NCBI RefSeq assembly: GCF_026627445.1
Contig: NZ_JAPNLJ010000045.1
Coordinates: 1 to 55,690 of the forward strand
Length of the DNA: 55,690 nt
DNA from: Streptomyces sp. H27-H1
GTDB lineage: Bacteria > Actinomycetota > Actinomycetes > Streptomycetales > Streptomycetaceae
Direction of reading: 5' to 3'
Shown: in pieces, positions 23,069 through 32,372 of the stretch
Numbering within the stretch: the first letter of the stretch is position 1
How the letters are laid out: each line of letters begins with the position of its first letter
Made by a program: the position numbers and the translations under genes
The notes under the pieces: generated by a model
The model's database searches: none
The model's input: only the letters and a program-made list of their open reading frames with translations
Told to the model about the DNA's origin: nothing

Positions 23069-23797
23069 TTACCGGATGCCTGACCGTGCTCCAAAACGGG
23101 TATCCCCGGCCAGCACCTGCGGGAGCCGGTCGAGTCCGGCGATCCGGTGCACTCCGTCCGGCCCCGGCCCCCGCCCGCCGTCGCGGTCGAGCCAGACCGC
23201 CGTCAGTCCGGCGTCACGGGCACCGCGCGCGTCGATCTCCGGCTGGTCTCCCACGTAGACCACTTCCCCGGGCTCCAGCCCCATCTCGGCGCACGCGGCG
23301 AGGAAGGCGCCGGCCTCGGGCTTGCTGACGCCCAGCTCCACGGCGCACACGAGCACCTCGAAGCGGTCGCGCAGGCCCAGGTGGCGCAGCTTGGGGTCCT
23401 GGTTGGCCACGGAGGAGTTGGAGAGCACCCCGTGCCGGTAGCCGCCCGCCAGGGCGTCCAGTACGGGCACCACGTCGGGGAACAGCTCCCAGGCCGCCGT
23501 GTAGTGCCCCACGTACCGGCCGAACCAGTCGTCGGCCCCTGCGTCGCTCATCAGGGGCTCCCCGAGGAACTCCCGCACCCGGTCGCGGCGCTGCCCCTGG
23601 AAGGTCCCCTCCCCGGCCGCGAACAGCGCCCAGTGCCGGTCGGTGATCCGCCGCCACAGTGCGAGCGCCTCGGGCGGGGCGCCGTAGCGCTCCGCGAGCC
23701 CCTCGGTGACCAGGTGCGCCGCGAGCCCGGCCCGGTCTGCCCCGGTGTAGTCGAACAGGGTGTCGTCGATGTCCCAGAGCACCGCGCGAATCGGCAT
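23069..23797 (-). CDS. HAD-superfamily hydrolase
   Basis: The 242-residue protein has all four HAD motifs: DIDDTLFDY near residue 9 with nucleophile Asp9 and acid/base Asp11, LSNSS near residue 117, lysine in VSKPEAG, and VGDQPEIDARGA near residue 190. A helical cap follows motif I, as in subfamily IA phosphatases. The substrate, probably a small phosphorylated metabolite, is unknown. It sits between the tRNA cluster and gltX on the same strand, separated from gltX by a strong hairpin. Confidence 0.88.
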   Translation of the reverse strand: MPIRAVLWDIDDTLFDYTGADRAGLAAHLVTEGLAERYGAPPEALALWRRITDRHWALFAAGEGTFQGQRRDRVREFLGEPLMSDAGADDWFGRYVGHYTAAWELFPDVVPVLDALAGGYRHGVLSNSSVANQDPKLRHLGLRDRFEVLVCAVELGVSKPEAGAFLAACAEMGLEPGEVVYVGDQPEIDARGARDAGLTAVWLDRDGGRGPGPDGVHRIAGLDRLPQVLAGDTRFGARSGIR

Positions 23798-23820
23798 GGG
23801 CCGACCCTACGCCGGAACGC

Positions 23821-23858
23821 CCCGGGGGCGGCAGCCCTTTGCGGCTGCCGCCCCCGGG
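23821..23858. terminator. gltX terminator hairpin
   Basis: A perfect 16-bp stem (23821-23836 with 23843-23858) and 6-nt loop, 21 bp after the gltX stop. Confidence 0.78.
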
Positions 23859-23879
23859 GCACGTACGGGTCCTGCTTCC

Positions 23880-25358
23880 CTACGCGGTGGCGAGCCTGGC
23901 CAGGGTCGCGTCGATGCGGGACAGGGAGCGGTCCTTGCCCAGGATCTCGAGGGACTCGAAGAGGGGAAGGCCGACCGTGCGGCCGGTGACGGCGACACGG
24001 ACCGGGGCCTGGGCCTTGCCGAGCTTGAGGCCGTGGGCCTCGCCCGCGGTCAGGACGGCCTGCTTGAGGGACTCGGGGTCCGACCAGTCCGCGGCGGCCA
24101 GGTTCTCGCGGGCCGTGGTCAGGAGGGCCGCCGGCTCGCCCTTCATCGCCTTGTCCCAGGACGCCTGGTCCGCCACCGGCTCCTTCAGGAAGAGGAAGTC
24201 GACGTTGGCCGTGATGTCGGACAGGACCGTGACGCGGGTCTGGGCGTACGGCGCGATGCGCTCCCAGGCCGCGGCGTCGAAGTCCTCGGGCGCCCAGTTG
24301 GCGTGCGGGGCCGTGAGCCACGGGGCGCAGGCGTCCGCGAAGGCCTTGGGGTCCAGCTGCCGGATGTGGTCGGCGTTGATCGCCTCGGCCTTCTTCAGGT
24401 CGAAGCGCGCCGGGTTCGCGTTGACGTCCGGGATGTCGAACTTCGCGACCATCTCCTCGATCGAGAAGATGTCCTGGTCCTTGGAGAAGGACCAGCCCAG
24501 CAGCGAGAGGTAGTTCAGCAGCCCCTCGGGGAGGAAGCCGCGCTCGCGGTAGAGGTTGAGCGAGGACTCCGGGTCGCGCTTGGAGAGCTTCTTGTTGCCC
24601 TCGCCCATCACGTACGGCAGGTGCCCGAAGGCGGGGACCGCCTTGGCGATGCCGAGCTCGATCAGGGCGCCGTAGAGCGCGATCTGGCGCGGGGTGGAGG
24701 AGAGCAGGTCCTCGCCGCGCAGGACGTGGGTGATCTCCATCAGCGCGTCGTCGACCGGGTTGACGAGGGTGTAGAGCGGGGCGCCGTTCGCCCGGACGAT
24801 GCCGAAGTCCGGCAGGTTCTCGGGGGTGACGGAGATCTCGCCGCGGACCAGGTCCGTGAAGGTGATCGTCCGGTCGGGCATCCGGAAGCGGACGATCGAG
24901 GCGCGGCCCTCGGCCTCGTACGCGGCCTTCTGCCCGTCGGAGAGGTCGCGGCACTGGCCGTCGTAGCCGGAGGCCTTGCCTGCGGCGCGGGCGGCGTCGC
25001 GGCGGACGTCCAGCTCCTCGGTGGTGCAGTAGCAGTGGTAGGCGTAGCCGCCGTCCTGGAGCTTCTGCGCGACGTCCTTGTAGATGTCCATGCGCTGGGA
25101 CTGGCGGTACGGGGCGTGCGGGCCGCCGACCTCGGGGCCCTCGTCCCAGGTGAAGCCGAGCCAGCGCAGCGAGTCGAGCAGCTGGTCGTAGGACTCCTCG
25201 GAGTCGCGGGCCGCGTCGGTGTCCTCGATGCGGAAGACGAACGTACCGCCGTGGTGGCGGGCGAACGCCCAGTTGAACAGGGCCGTACGGACCAGGCCCA
25301 CGTGGGGGTTGCCGGTCGGGGAGGGACAGAAACGTACGCGGGGGGTCGCGTTAGCCAC
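23880..25358 (-). CDS. gltX: Glutamyl-tRNA synthetase
   Basis: The 492-residue class I synthetase has the HIGH-type motif in PSPTGNPHVGLVRT near residue 13 and the KMSKS-type motif KKLSKRD near residue 254. Streptomyces lacks GlnRS, so this enzyme is expected to be non-discriminating, charging both tRNA-Glu and tRNA-Gln, with GatCAB amidating the latter. Both tRNA types lie about 1 kb downstream. GTG 25358 overlaps the upstream hydrolase stop by 8 bp, implying coupled translation. Confidence 0.96.
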   Translation of the reverse strand: MANATPRVRFCPSPTGNPHVGLVRTALFNWAFARHHGGTFVFRIEDTDAARDSEESYDQLLDSLRWLGFTWDEGPEVGGPHAPYRQSQRMDIYKDVAQKLQDGGYAYHCYCTTEELDVRRDAARAAGKASGYDGQCRDLSDGQKAAYEAEGRASIVRFRMPDRTITFTDLVRGEISVTPENLPDFGIVRANGAPLYTLVNPVDDALMEITHVLRGEDLLSSTPRQIALYGALIELGIAKAVPAFGHLPYVMGEGNKKLSKRDPESSLNLYRERGFLPEGLLNYLSLLGWSFSKDQDIFSIEEMVAKFDIPDVNANPARFDLKKAEAINADHIRQLDPKAFADACAPWLTAPHANWAPEDFDAAAWERIAPYAQTRVTVLSDITANVDFLFLKEPVADQASWDKAMKGEPAALLTTARENLAAADWSDPESLKQAVLTAGEAHGLKLGKAQAPVRVAVTGRTVGLPLFESLEILGKDRSLSRIDATLARLATA

Positions 25359-26139
25359 GCTTGATCACCTTGTTGGTGAGAGTGCCGATGCCTTCGATGG
25401 TGACGGCGACCTCGTCGCCGACGTTCAGGGGGCCGACTCCGGCCGGTGTCCCCGTGAGGATGACGTCGCCCGGGAGCAGCGTCATGGCCTCGGTGATGTG
25501 CACGATCAGGTCCTCGATGGAGCGGACCATGTCGCTGGTGCGGCCGAGCTGGCGCTGTTCGCCGTTGACGGTGCACTGGATGGTCAGGTCGCTCGGGTCC
25601 AGATCGGTCTCGATCCACGGGCCGAGGGGGCAGGAGCTGTCGAAGCCCTTGGCGCGGGCCCACTGCTTCTCGCGCTGCTGGACGTCGCGCGCGGTGACGT
25701 CATTGGCGCAGGTGTAGCCCAGGATGACTTCCTTGACGCGCTCGCGCGGGACCTCTCGGCACATGCGGCCGATGACCACGGCGAGCTCCGCCTCGTGGTG
25801 GAGGTCCTGGGAGAAGGAGGGGTAGGCGATCGGGTCGCCCGGGCCGACCACCGAGGTGGAGGGCTTGAAGAAGGTGATCGGGGCGTCCGGGACCTCGTTG
25901 CCCAGCTCCGCCGCGTGCTCCGCGTAGTTGCGGCCGATGGCCACGACCTTGTTCGGGAGCACGGGCGGCAGCAGCCGGACCTTGTTCAGCGGAACCTTCG
26001 TGCCGGAGAGCTCGAAGTCCGCGAACGGGATGCCCTTGATGATGTCGAGGACGAGCTCACCTTCGGCGCCGGGGGCAGTACTGCCCTCGACCGCGCCGAA
26101 CGCGACATTGCCGTCGATCGAGAACCTGGCGATGCGCAC
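25351..26139 (-). CDS. Fumarylacetoacetate hydrolase-family protein
   Basis: The 262-residue protein has the FAH fold: VAIGRNYAEHAAEL near residue 67, FFKPSTSVVGPGD, the metal site HHEAELAVVIG and NDVTARDVQ. Family members are acylpyruvate hydrolases, oxaloacetate decarboxylases or catechol-pathway isomerases; sequence alone does not decide between these. The GTG start at 26139 follows GAGGGGC. Its overlap with gltX is conserved as I recall in Streptomyces, but no functional link is obvious. Confidence 0.88.
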   Translation of the reverse strand: MRIARFSIDGNVAFGAVEGSTAPGAEGELVLDIIKGIPFADFELSGTKVPLNKVRLLPPVLPNKVVAIGRNYAEHAAELGNEVPDAPITFFKPSTSVVGPGDPIAYPSFSQDLHHEAELAVVIGRMCREVPRERVKEVILGYTCANDVTARDVQQREKQWARAKGFDSSCPLGPWIETDLDPSDLTIQCTVNGEQRQLGRTSDMVRSIEDLIVHITEAMTLLPGDVILTGTPAGVGPLNVGDEVAVTIEGIGTLTNKVIKRG

Positions 26140-26238
26140 GTGTTGCGTCTGCCCCTCTGTATTTCCGCTGGCTGGAGTCTGCGGACTCCAGGCTAACGCG
26201 GTGGGGGCCGACGCTTCGCGCGGCTTTTCGCCGGGGGC

Positions 26239-26421
26239 CTACAGAGCGACGGCGACGGGCGCGTCCATGAGGATGGTGCGGCGCGGGTTCGCGGTCTGGG
26301 CCGGCAGCTCGACGGTGTGCTCCGGGACCGGCACGGCCTGCAGCTCCTCGGCGTCCTTGAGGTGCGCGAGGGTGGTGCGGCGCGGGTTGGCTATGTTGCG
26401 GAACATCATCGTCGTCTTCAT
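26239..26421 (-). CDS. 60-residue protein with repeated ANPRRT motif
   Basis: The product begins MKTTMMFRNIANPRRTTL and contains ANPRRTTL (11-18) and ANPRRTIL (44-51), with VPVPEHTVELP between. I do not recognise a family. It has no cysteine and no signal sequence. Codon use fits coding (G/C third positions). Only a weak ribosome-binding site precedes ATG 26421. It lies 99 bp upstream of the hydrolase in the same direction, so may be its leader gene. Confidence 0.55.
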   Translation of the reverse strand: MKTTMMFRNIANPRRTTLAHLKDAEELQAVPVPEHTVELPAQTANPRRTILMDAPVAVAL

Positions 26422-27022
26422 CGGAGTGCGAAGCCCTCGGCTCACTAGGTCGGATGGTGGCGGCGGGTGCCGCCGGGATGCCTTCGGAGTGCCGCTTGTC
26501 GCCCGCGGCAGCCGTGTAAAGCTCAAGGCTAAACATCTGAATCCCCCGCCGAACCGGGAAGTAATGGCCATGGCTATGTGAGTTTGCTCACCAGCGACCA
26601 GGCATTACGGGCATAGCGGTCAGTCAATTCGACCCGAAAAAACGGACATTGCGCCACTGAATGCGTCATTCCGCTCCCGATCATCGCGACTAGGACAGCT
26701 TGACAGGGGCGAGGTTTGGGCGGCGTAAGTCCGATTCCGTATGAATTGGCCCGCACCAGGGGTAGCGCTCTTGTCACAAGAAGTGACCGATCTTCCGGCC
26801 TGGACTCGCACCTTGTTGCAGATCCGCCTCTGTGCTGGAATTCGCGGGACCGCCGCGGGAATCAGCCGGCGCGCAGGTGGCGCGAGACAGCGCCGAGCGC
26901 GGCGGCAACGGAGAGGGAGACGCGCCGGTCACCGACGACCACCATGGGGCGCATTGCCCCACGACTCGACACCGTCCCACCGGTTGCCCGGCGGGACGCC
27001 TGGTCCAGAGGTTGCGACGCTA
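26422..27022 (+). other. Intergenic region upstream of conservon 1
   Basis: About 600 bp without a convincing gene. 26510-26720 is unusually A/T-rich for this genome. TTGACA at 26700-26705 is a consensus -35 element with only weak -10 candidates (GTAAGT at 26725-26730). An open frame continuous with cvnA1 reaches ATG 26741, but its content is Arg-rich and unlike the family. Confidence 0.5.
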
Positions 27023-30000
27023 GTGCAGGGACGATTCAAGAGGGATGACAAGGGGTCTCCCCAGGCCCGTCAGGGCCGTGGGGACGCCGCGCCGGAGCAG
27101 GACCCGCGCGGCGGGACCGACCGTGGCTCCTCGCCCCAGCACGCCCAGAACCGCGGGCCGGCTGTCGAAGGCGGGGGCCCCGACGGCTCCGCCCCGGTGA
27201 AGTCGAAGGGCCGGGCCAAGCTCAAGGGCTCGTCCAAGGCCGACGAGGACTTGGCCGGCCGCGACGTGGCGATACCCAAGACCCACGTCGGGTCCGGGTC
27301 CCGTCTCGCCATGCAGAACTGGCGCATCAGCACGCGACTGGTGTCGCTGCTGACCCTGCCGGTCGTCGCCGCCACCGCCCTCGGTGGCTTCCGCATCAAC
27401 GACTCGATGAACGACATCGCGCAGCTGGAGCACATGCAGCTGCTGACGACGCTCACCCGGCAGGCCACCAACCTGGCCGCCATGCTCCAGGCCGAGCGTG
27501 ACAACTCCGCCGGTCCGTTGTCCGTCGACAAGTCGGGCAAGCCCAACAGCGCCGTGAAGGGCGCCCGCGACACGACCGACACCGCCGCCGAGGCCTTTGC
27601 CGCCGCGACGGACAAGATCGACAGCGTGGAGGGCAAAGACGAGACGGTCAAGTCGATCCGCAACAACATCCTGCAGATCGCGCACGGCCTGACCAACATC
27701 GAGGAAATCCGCAAGAAGGCGTACCAGAACGGCGCCCAGCAGACGGTCACCGAGTACAACGCGCTGATCGTCTCGCTGCTCTCGCTCTCGCAGGACATGG
27801 CCCAGGCCACCTCGAACCCCGAGATGATCAAGCGCACCCGCGCCCTGGCGGCGTTCTCCTCCGCCAAGGAGTACGCCTCGATCCAGCGCGCGATCATCGC
27901 CGCCTCGCTCCCCGCGGACATCTCCCAGCCCGGCAGCATCCCCGAGAACGACCGCCTCTACGGTCTCGCCGCGCAGCGTGGCGAGGACCAGGCGAAGACC
28001 ACCTTCGAGCTGCTCTACCAGGGCAAGCCCGAGGAGCTCCTCGCGTCGCTCGGCGACGGCAACCAGGAGATCGGCACCGCCGACTCCTACGCCCGCCGCG
28101 TTCTCGGCAACAAGGACCAGTTCGCCAAGGAGAAGAACCGCTCCTGGATGGACTGGTACGACTCGGACGACCAGAAGCTCCAGGCCATGAAGGTCATCGA
28201 GCTCACGCTGCTCGAGGACATGGAAGAAAAGGCCCGCGAGCTCAAGAACGAGTCGCAGCGCGACGCCATCATCAACGGTGCGCTGATCCTCCTCGTCCTC
28301 GGTGTCTCCCTCGTCGGCGCCTTCGTCATGGCCCGCTCGATGATCCGCTCCCTGCGCCGCCTCCAGGACACCGCGACCCGCGTCGCCCAGGACCGGCTGC
28401 CCGAGCTCGTCAAGCAGCTGTCCGAGTCGGACCCGCAGGACGTGGACACGACGGTGGAGTCCGTCGGCCTGCACACCCGCGACGAGATCGGCCAGGTGGC
28501 CGCGGCCTTCGACGACGTGCACCGCGAGGCCGTCCGCCTCGCCGCCGAGCAGGCCCTCCTGCGAGGCAACGTCAACGCGATGTTCACCAACCTCTCGCGC
28601 CGTTCGCAGGGCCTCATCCAGCGCCAGCTCTCGCTCATCTCCGAGCTGGAGTCGCGCGAGGCCGACCCGGACCAGCTCTCCTCGCTCTTCAAGCTCGACC
28701 ACCTCGCGACCCGCATGCGCCGTAACGGCGAAAACCTCCTCGTCCTCGCGGGCGAGGAGCCGGGCCGCCGGTGGACCCGCCCCGTCCCGCTCGTCGACGT
28801 ACTCCGTGCCGCCGCGTCCGAGGTGGAGCAGTACGAGCGCATCGAACTCTCCTCGGTGCCCGGCACCGACGTGGCCGGCCGCGTGGTCAACGACCTCGTG
28901 CACCTGCTCGCCGAGCTGCTGGAGAACGCCACCTCGTTCTCCTCCCCGCAGACCAAGGTCAAGGTCACCGGGCACGCACTGCCCGACGGCCGCGTGCTCG
29001 TCGAGATCCACGACACCGGTATCGGCCTCTCCCCCGAGGACCTCGCCGCGATCAACGAGCGGCTCGCCGCGCCGCCGACCGTGGACGTCTCCGTCTCCCG
29101 CCGCATGGGCCTGTTCGTGGTCGGCCGCCTGTCCCTGCGACACGGCATCCGCATCCAGCTGCGCCCCTCCGACTCGGGCGGTACGACGGCCCTGGTCATG
29201 CTCCCGGTGGACGTCGCCCAGGGTGGCAAGAAGCCGGCCCCGATGTCCGGCCAGGGCGGCCAGGGTGCCCCCGGCGGCCCCGGCGCACCCGGCCAGGGTG
29301 GTCCCGGCGCACAGGCGCAGGGCTCGATCCCCGCTCCCGGCGCACGTCCTACGGTCGGCGCCGGCCCGCAGCGCGGCCAGGTTTCCGCCGGCAGCCAGCG
29401 CGCGGCCCTGCCGGGCCGCGACGGCGCCCCCGGCGGCCAGCCCCAGGGCCCCGGCCCACAGGGCGGACGGCCCCAGCAGCAGGGTGCCCCCGGCGGCCAG
29501 ACCCAGAGCGCCTTCGGCTCGGGTGCGCCGCTGCCGGGCCGCGGTCCGGTCTCCGGTCCCGGTGCTCCCGGCGGCTTCGGCGGCCCCCAGGGCCGCCCGG
29601 CCGGCGGCCCCACGGCGTCCGGTCCCGGCGGCTTCCCCCAGGGCAACGGCTTCGAGCGCCCGCAGCAGGCACAGCAGCCCCAGCAGCAGGCTCCGCAGCA
29701 GCCGCAGGCACAGCAGCAGGCCGGACCTCCGGCCGCGCGCGGCCCCCGGCCGCAGCTTCCCCCGCGCGGTGGCGCGCCCCGTCCGGAGCTCCCGGGCGCG
29801 GGTGGCGGACCCGCCGCGATACCGCAGACCACCAGCTGGGGCACGGGCCAGCGCGGGCACGACGTACCGCGCGGCCACGACGAGCTGTCGGGCCCCGGTT
29901 CCACGTCCGAGTTCCCCCGCCCCGACTTCAACGCCCCGGCCCCCCAGGCCGGCGGCAACGGCGGCGGCTACGACAGCGGCGCCACCGGCCAGTTCCCCCG

Positions 30001-30760
30001 CCCCGATCTCGGTGACCCCGCCTCCACGGGCCAGTTCCCCCGCCAGGACCTCCAGACCCAGAGGCCCGGCGGCCCCGGTGTCGGCGGCTACGCCCAGCCC
30101 GGCCAGGCCCCGCAGCCCCAGGGCGGCTACGCCCCCGTACCGCCTGCGCGCTCGGAGGCTCCGCGGCTGCCGCAGGCGCCCCGTCCGGAGGCCCTGCCGC
30201 CGGCCGGTCCGAGCGCCGGTGAGGGCCGCAGCCCGATCTTCGACACGCTGGAGTCGAACTGGTTCCGCCAGGAGGGCGCCCAGCCCCCCTCGCAGGCACC
30301 GGCCGTACCCCAGCAGGCGCAGCAGTCCGCTCCGGTGGCGCCCGCTCCGGTTCCCCCCTCCCCGCAGCGCCCGCAGCAGCACCAGCTGCCGCAGCGCGGC
30401 CAGGAGCAGGCTCCGGCCGAGTCCGCGCCGACGGCGACCGGCGCCATGCCGACCGTCAGCTGGCGCTCCTCGCCGAACGACGAGCTGATGCGGCAGGCCG
30501 AGCGCGTGCGCCAGCCCGCCGCCGGCGGCATCACCACGTCGGGTCTGCCCCGCCGGGTCCCGCGGGCGAACCTCGTGGCCGGCACCGCGCAGCAGCAGGC
30601 CGAAGCACAGGCCGGTCCCCAGGTATCACGAGCCCCGGACGACGTCCGAGGCCGTCTCACCAACCTCCGACGCGGTATCCAGCAGGGTCGGCAGGCCGGC
30701 ACCACCGGCCCGGCCACCGGCAGTTACCCCGTCGACCCCACATACCAGCAGGAGCGATAG
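27023..30760 (+). CDS. cvnA1: CvnA1: NIT-domain histidine-kinase-like membrane sensor
   Basis: The 1245-residue protein starts MQGRFKRDDKG at GTG 27023. Order: basic cytosolic N-terminus, TM1 about 105-122, extracellular nitrate/nitrite-sensing type helical domain, TM2 about 414-436, HAMP, a helical segment with LDHLATRMRRNGENLL, then an HATPase_c domain (N box LLAELLENATSFS near 629, G1 IHDTGIGLS near 662). From about 735 on it is a long Pro/Gln/Gly-rich low-complexity tail ending in a conserved motif shared with CvnA2. No conventional receiver partner is present. Conservon A proteins are thought to work with B, C and D in a GPCR-like membrane complex. Confidence 0.9.
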   Translation: MQGRFKRDDKGSPQARQGRGDAAPEQDPRGGTDRGSSPQHAQNRGPAVEGGGPDGSAPVKSKGRAKLKGSSKADEDLAGRDVAIPKTHVGSGSRLAMQNWRISTRLVSLLTLPVVAATALGGFRINDSMNDIAQLEHMQLLTTLTRQATNLAAMLQAERDNSAGPLSVDKSGKPNSAVKGARDTTDTAAEAFAAATDKIDSVEGKDETVKSIRNNILQIAHGLTNIEEIRKKAYQNGAQQTVTEYNALIVSLLSLSQDMAQATSNPEMIKRTRALAAFSSAKEYASIQRAIIAASLPADISQPGSIPENDRLYGLAAQRGEDQAKTTFELLYQGKPEELLASLGDGNQEIGTADSYARRVLGNKDQFAKEKNRSWMDWYDSDDQKLQAMKVIELTLLEDMEEKARELKNESQRDAIINGALILLVLGVSLVGAFVMARSMIRSLRRLQDTATRVAQDRLPELVKQLSESDPQDVDTTVESVGLHTRDEIGQVAAAFDDVHREAVRLAAEQALLRGNVNAMFTNLSRRSQGLIQRQLSLISELESREADPDQLSSLFKLDHLATRMRRNGENLLVLAGEEPGRRWTRPVPLVDVLRAAASEVEQYERIELSSVPGTDVAGRVVNDLVHLLAELLENATSFSSPQTKVKVTGHALPDGRVLVEIHDTGIGLSPEDLAAINERLAAPPTVDVSVSRRMGLFVVGRLSLRHGIRIQLRPSDSGGTTALVMLPVDVAQGGKKPAPMSGQGGQGAPGGPGAPGQGGPGAQAQGSIPAPGARPTVGAGPQRGQVSAGSQRAALPGRDGAPGGQPQGPGPQGGRPQQQGAPGGQTQSAFGSGAPLPGRGPVSGPGAPGGFGGPQGRPAGGPTASGPGGFPQGNGFERPQQAQQPQQQAPQQPQAQQQAGPPAARGPRPQLPPRGGAPRPELPGAGGGPAAIPQTTSWGTGQRGHDVPRGHDELSGPGSTSEFPRPDFNAPAPQAGGNGGGYDSGATGQFPRPDLGDPASTGQFPRQDLQTQRPGGPGVGGYAQPGQAPQPQGGYAPVPPARSEAPRLPQAPRPEALPPAGPSAGEGRSPIFDTLESNWFRQEGAQPPSQAPAVPQQAQQSAPVAPAPVPPSPQRPQQHQLPQRGQEQAPAESAPTATGAMPTVSWRSSPNDELMRQAERVRQPAAGGITTSGLPRRVPRANLVAGTAQQQAEAQAGPQVSRAPDDVRGRLTNLRRGIQQGRQAGTTGPATGSYPVDPTYQQER

Positions 30761-31183
30761 TTGAGTTCGATGAGCCAGGCTGCACAGAACCTGAACTGGT
30801 TGATCACCAACTTCGTGGACAACACCCCCGGGGTGTCCCACACGGTGGTGGTATCCGCCGACGGCCTCCTTCTGGCTATGTCCGAAGGCTTCCCCCGCGA
30901 CCGGGCCGACCAGCTCGCCGCGGTGGCCTCCGGCCTGACCTCCCTCACCGCGGGTGCCTCCCGCATCTTCGAGGGCGGCGCCGTCAACCAGACCGTTGTG
31001 GAGATGGACCGCGGATTCCTCTTCCTCATGTCCGTCTCCGACGGATCCTCCCTCGCGGTCCTCGCACACCCCGACTGCGACATCGGCCTCGTGGGCTACG
31101 AGATGGCCCTCCTCGTCGACCGCGCCGGCAGCGTCCTCACCCCGGACCTCCGCGCGGAACTTCAGGGAAGCCTGCTCATCTGA
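30761..31183 (+). CDS. cvnB1: CvnB1: roadblock/LC7-domain protein
   Basis: The 140-residue roadblock/LC7 (MglB-like) protein has NLNWLITNFVDNTPGV near residue 9. Such proteins are usually GTPase-activating or scaffolding partners of MglA-type GTPases, here CvnD. TTG 30761 directly follows the cvnA1 stop and has AGGAG 6 nt upstream; ATG 30770 is an in-frame alternative. DNA is nearly identical to cvnB2. Confidence 0.93.
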   Translation: MSSMSQAAQNLNWLITNFVDNTPGVSHTVVVSADGLLLAMSEGFPRDRADQLAAVASGLTSLTAGASRIFEGGAVNQTVVEMDRGFLFLMSVSDGSSLAVLAHPDCDIGLVGYEMALLVDRAGSVLTPDLRAELQGSLLI

Positions 31184-31204
31184 CTGCCGCTCTCCCGGCC
31201 GGAC

Positions 31205-31252
31205 GGTACTGCCGGTCGGGGGACCGGGGCCGCGGCCCCGGAACCCAGTACC
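31205..31252 (+). other. Intercistronic hairpin between cvnB1 and cvnC1
   Basis: GGTACTG (31205-31211) pairs with CAGTACC (31246-31252) around GC-rich inner stems. It splits the conservon into AB and CD halves and could terminate, attenuate or stabilise the mRNA. Conservon 2 has only a 6-bp GCAGTG/CACTGC stem at the same place. Confidence 0.5.
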
Positions 31253-31334
31253 ACCGCCAGGCCGTCATACCGTCCCCCCACCGGCCGCCCCGTCAGACGG
31301 CACGCTGACCTTTGCTGTCCAGCCCGGAGGATCA

Positions 31335-31727
31335 ATGACCCCGCCCCCCGCCTATTCCGATCATTACGGAGACTCGTACTCGGAAGGCGACCAGCCGCTG
31401 GTTCGTCCGTACGCGATGACCGGCGGCCGGACCCGACCGCGCTACCAGCTCGCCATCGAGGCACTGGTCAGCACCACGGCCGACCCGATGCACCTCTCCG
31501 GGCTGCTCCCGGAGCACCAGCGCATCTGCACCCTCTGCCGTGAGGTCAAGTCGGTCGCGGAGGTCTCCGCACTACTGAACATGCCGCTCGGCGTGGCCAG
31601 GATCCTCGTCGCCGACCTGGCGGAGGCCGGCATGGTGGCCATCCACCAGCCGGGCAATGGAGAGGCCGGCGGAACGCCGGATGTAACGCTGCTCGAGAGG
31701 GTTCTCAGTGGACTTCGCAAGCTCTAA
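31335..31727 (+). CDS. cvnC1: CvnC1: DUF742 protein
   Basis: The 130-residue DUF742 protein has LVRPYAMTGGRTRPRYQLAI near residue 22 and a winged-helix-like segment (LLPEHQRICTLCREVKSVAE). DUF742 is found almost only in conservons; its biochemical role is unknown. ATG 31335 has GGAGG 4 nt upstream. It overlaps cvnD1 by 20 bp. Confidence 0.9.
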   Translation: MTPPPAYSDHYGDSYSEGDQPLVRPYAMTGGRTRPRYQLAIEALVSTTADPMHLSGLLPEHQRICTLCREVKSVAEVSALLNMPLGVARILVADLAEAGMVAIHQPGNGEAGGTPDVTLLERVLSGLRKL

Positions 31728-32298
31728 CGGTGGGGCGGCGGCTCCCGCTCGCTCCACCACCTCCGCGAAGATCGTGGTGGCGGGCGGCTTCGGCGTGGGC
31801 AAGACCACGTTCGTGGGCGCCGTCTCCGAGATCAACCCGCTGCGCACCGAAGCCGTCATGACGTCCGCGAGCGCGGGCATCGACGACCTGACCCACACCG
31901 GGGACAAGACGACCACCACGGTCGCCATGGACTTCGGCCGCATCACCCTGGACCAGGACCTGATCCTGTACCTCTTCGGTACCCCCGGTCAGGACCGCTT
32001 CTGGTTCATGTGGGACGACCTGGTGCGCGGCGCGATCGGGGCGATCGTCCTGGTCGACACGCGGCGCCTGGCCGACTGCTTCCCGGCCGTGGACTACTTC
32101 GAGAACAGCGGCCTGCCCTTCGTCGTGGCGCTCAACGGCTTCGAGGGGCACCAGCCGTACACCCCGGAGGAAGTCCGCGAGGCCCTGCAGATCGGCCCCG
32201 ACGCACCCATCATCACCACCGACGCCCGCCACCGCGCGGACGCCAAGAGCGCGCTCATCACGCTCGTCGAGCACGCCCTCATGGCGCGACTCAAGTAG
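31708..32298 (+). CDS. cvnD1: CvnD1: small Ras-like GTPase
   Basis: The 196-residue GTPase has P-loop GGFGVGKTTFV near residue 26 and switch II FGTPGQDRFWF near residue 90. The usual NKxD guanine motif is replaced by ALNGFEG, as in the conservon D family. It likely toggles on the membrane with CvnB as partner. GTG 31708 lies within the cvnC1 end, so translation is coupled. Confidence 0.92.
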   Translation: MDFASSNGGAAAPARSTTSAKIVVAGGFGVGKTTFVGAVSEINPLRTEAVMTSASAGIDDLTHTGDKTTTTVAMDFGRITLDQDLILYLFGTPGQDRFWFMWDDLVRGAIGAIVLVDTRRLADCFPAVDYFENSGLPFVVALNGFEGHQPYTPEEVREALQIGPDAPIITTDARHRADAKSALITLVEHALMARLK

Positions 32299-32336
32299 GG
32301 GCTCTGCGCAACAGGGGTTTCACCGGCTGGTTTTTG

Positions 32337-32372
32337 GGGGGCGGGCTGTGTCATGCGACACGGCCCGCCCCC
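32337..32372 (+). terminator. Conservon 1 terminator
   Basis: A 16-bp stem with one G-T pair (32337-32352 with 32357-32372) and ATGC loop, 38 bp after the cvnD1 stop. Confidence 0.8.

Noticed and set aside
26741..27022. N-terminal extension of CvnA1 from ATG 26741
   Set aside because: The added 94 residues are Arg-rich and unlike any conservon A protein; GTG 27023 gives the MQGRFKR start I recall for the family.
27020..30382. 1120-codon frame antisense to cvnA1 (and a similar one antisense to cvnA2 at 32682-35189)
   Set aside because: These mirror the codon bias of cvnA and have no domain, start signal or ribosome-binding site.
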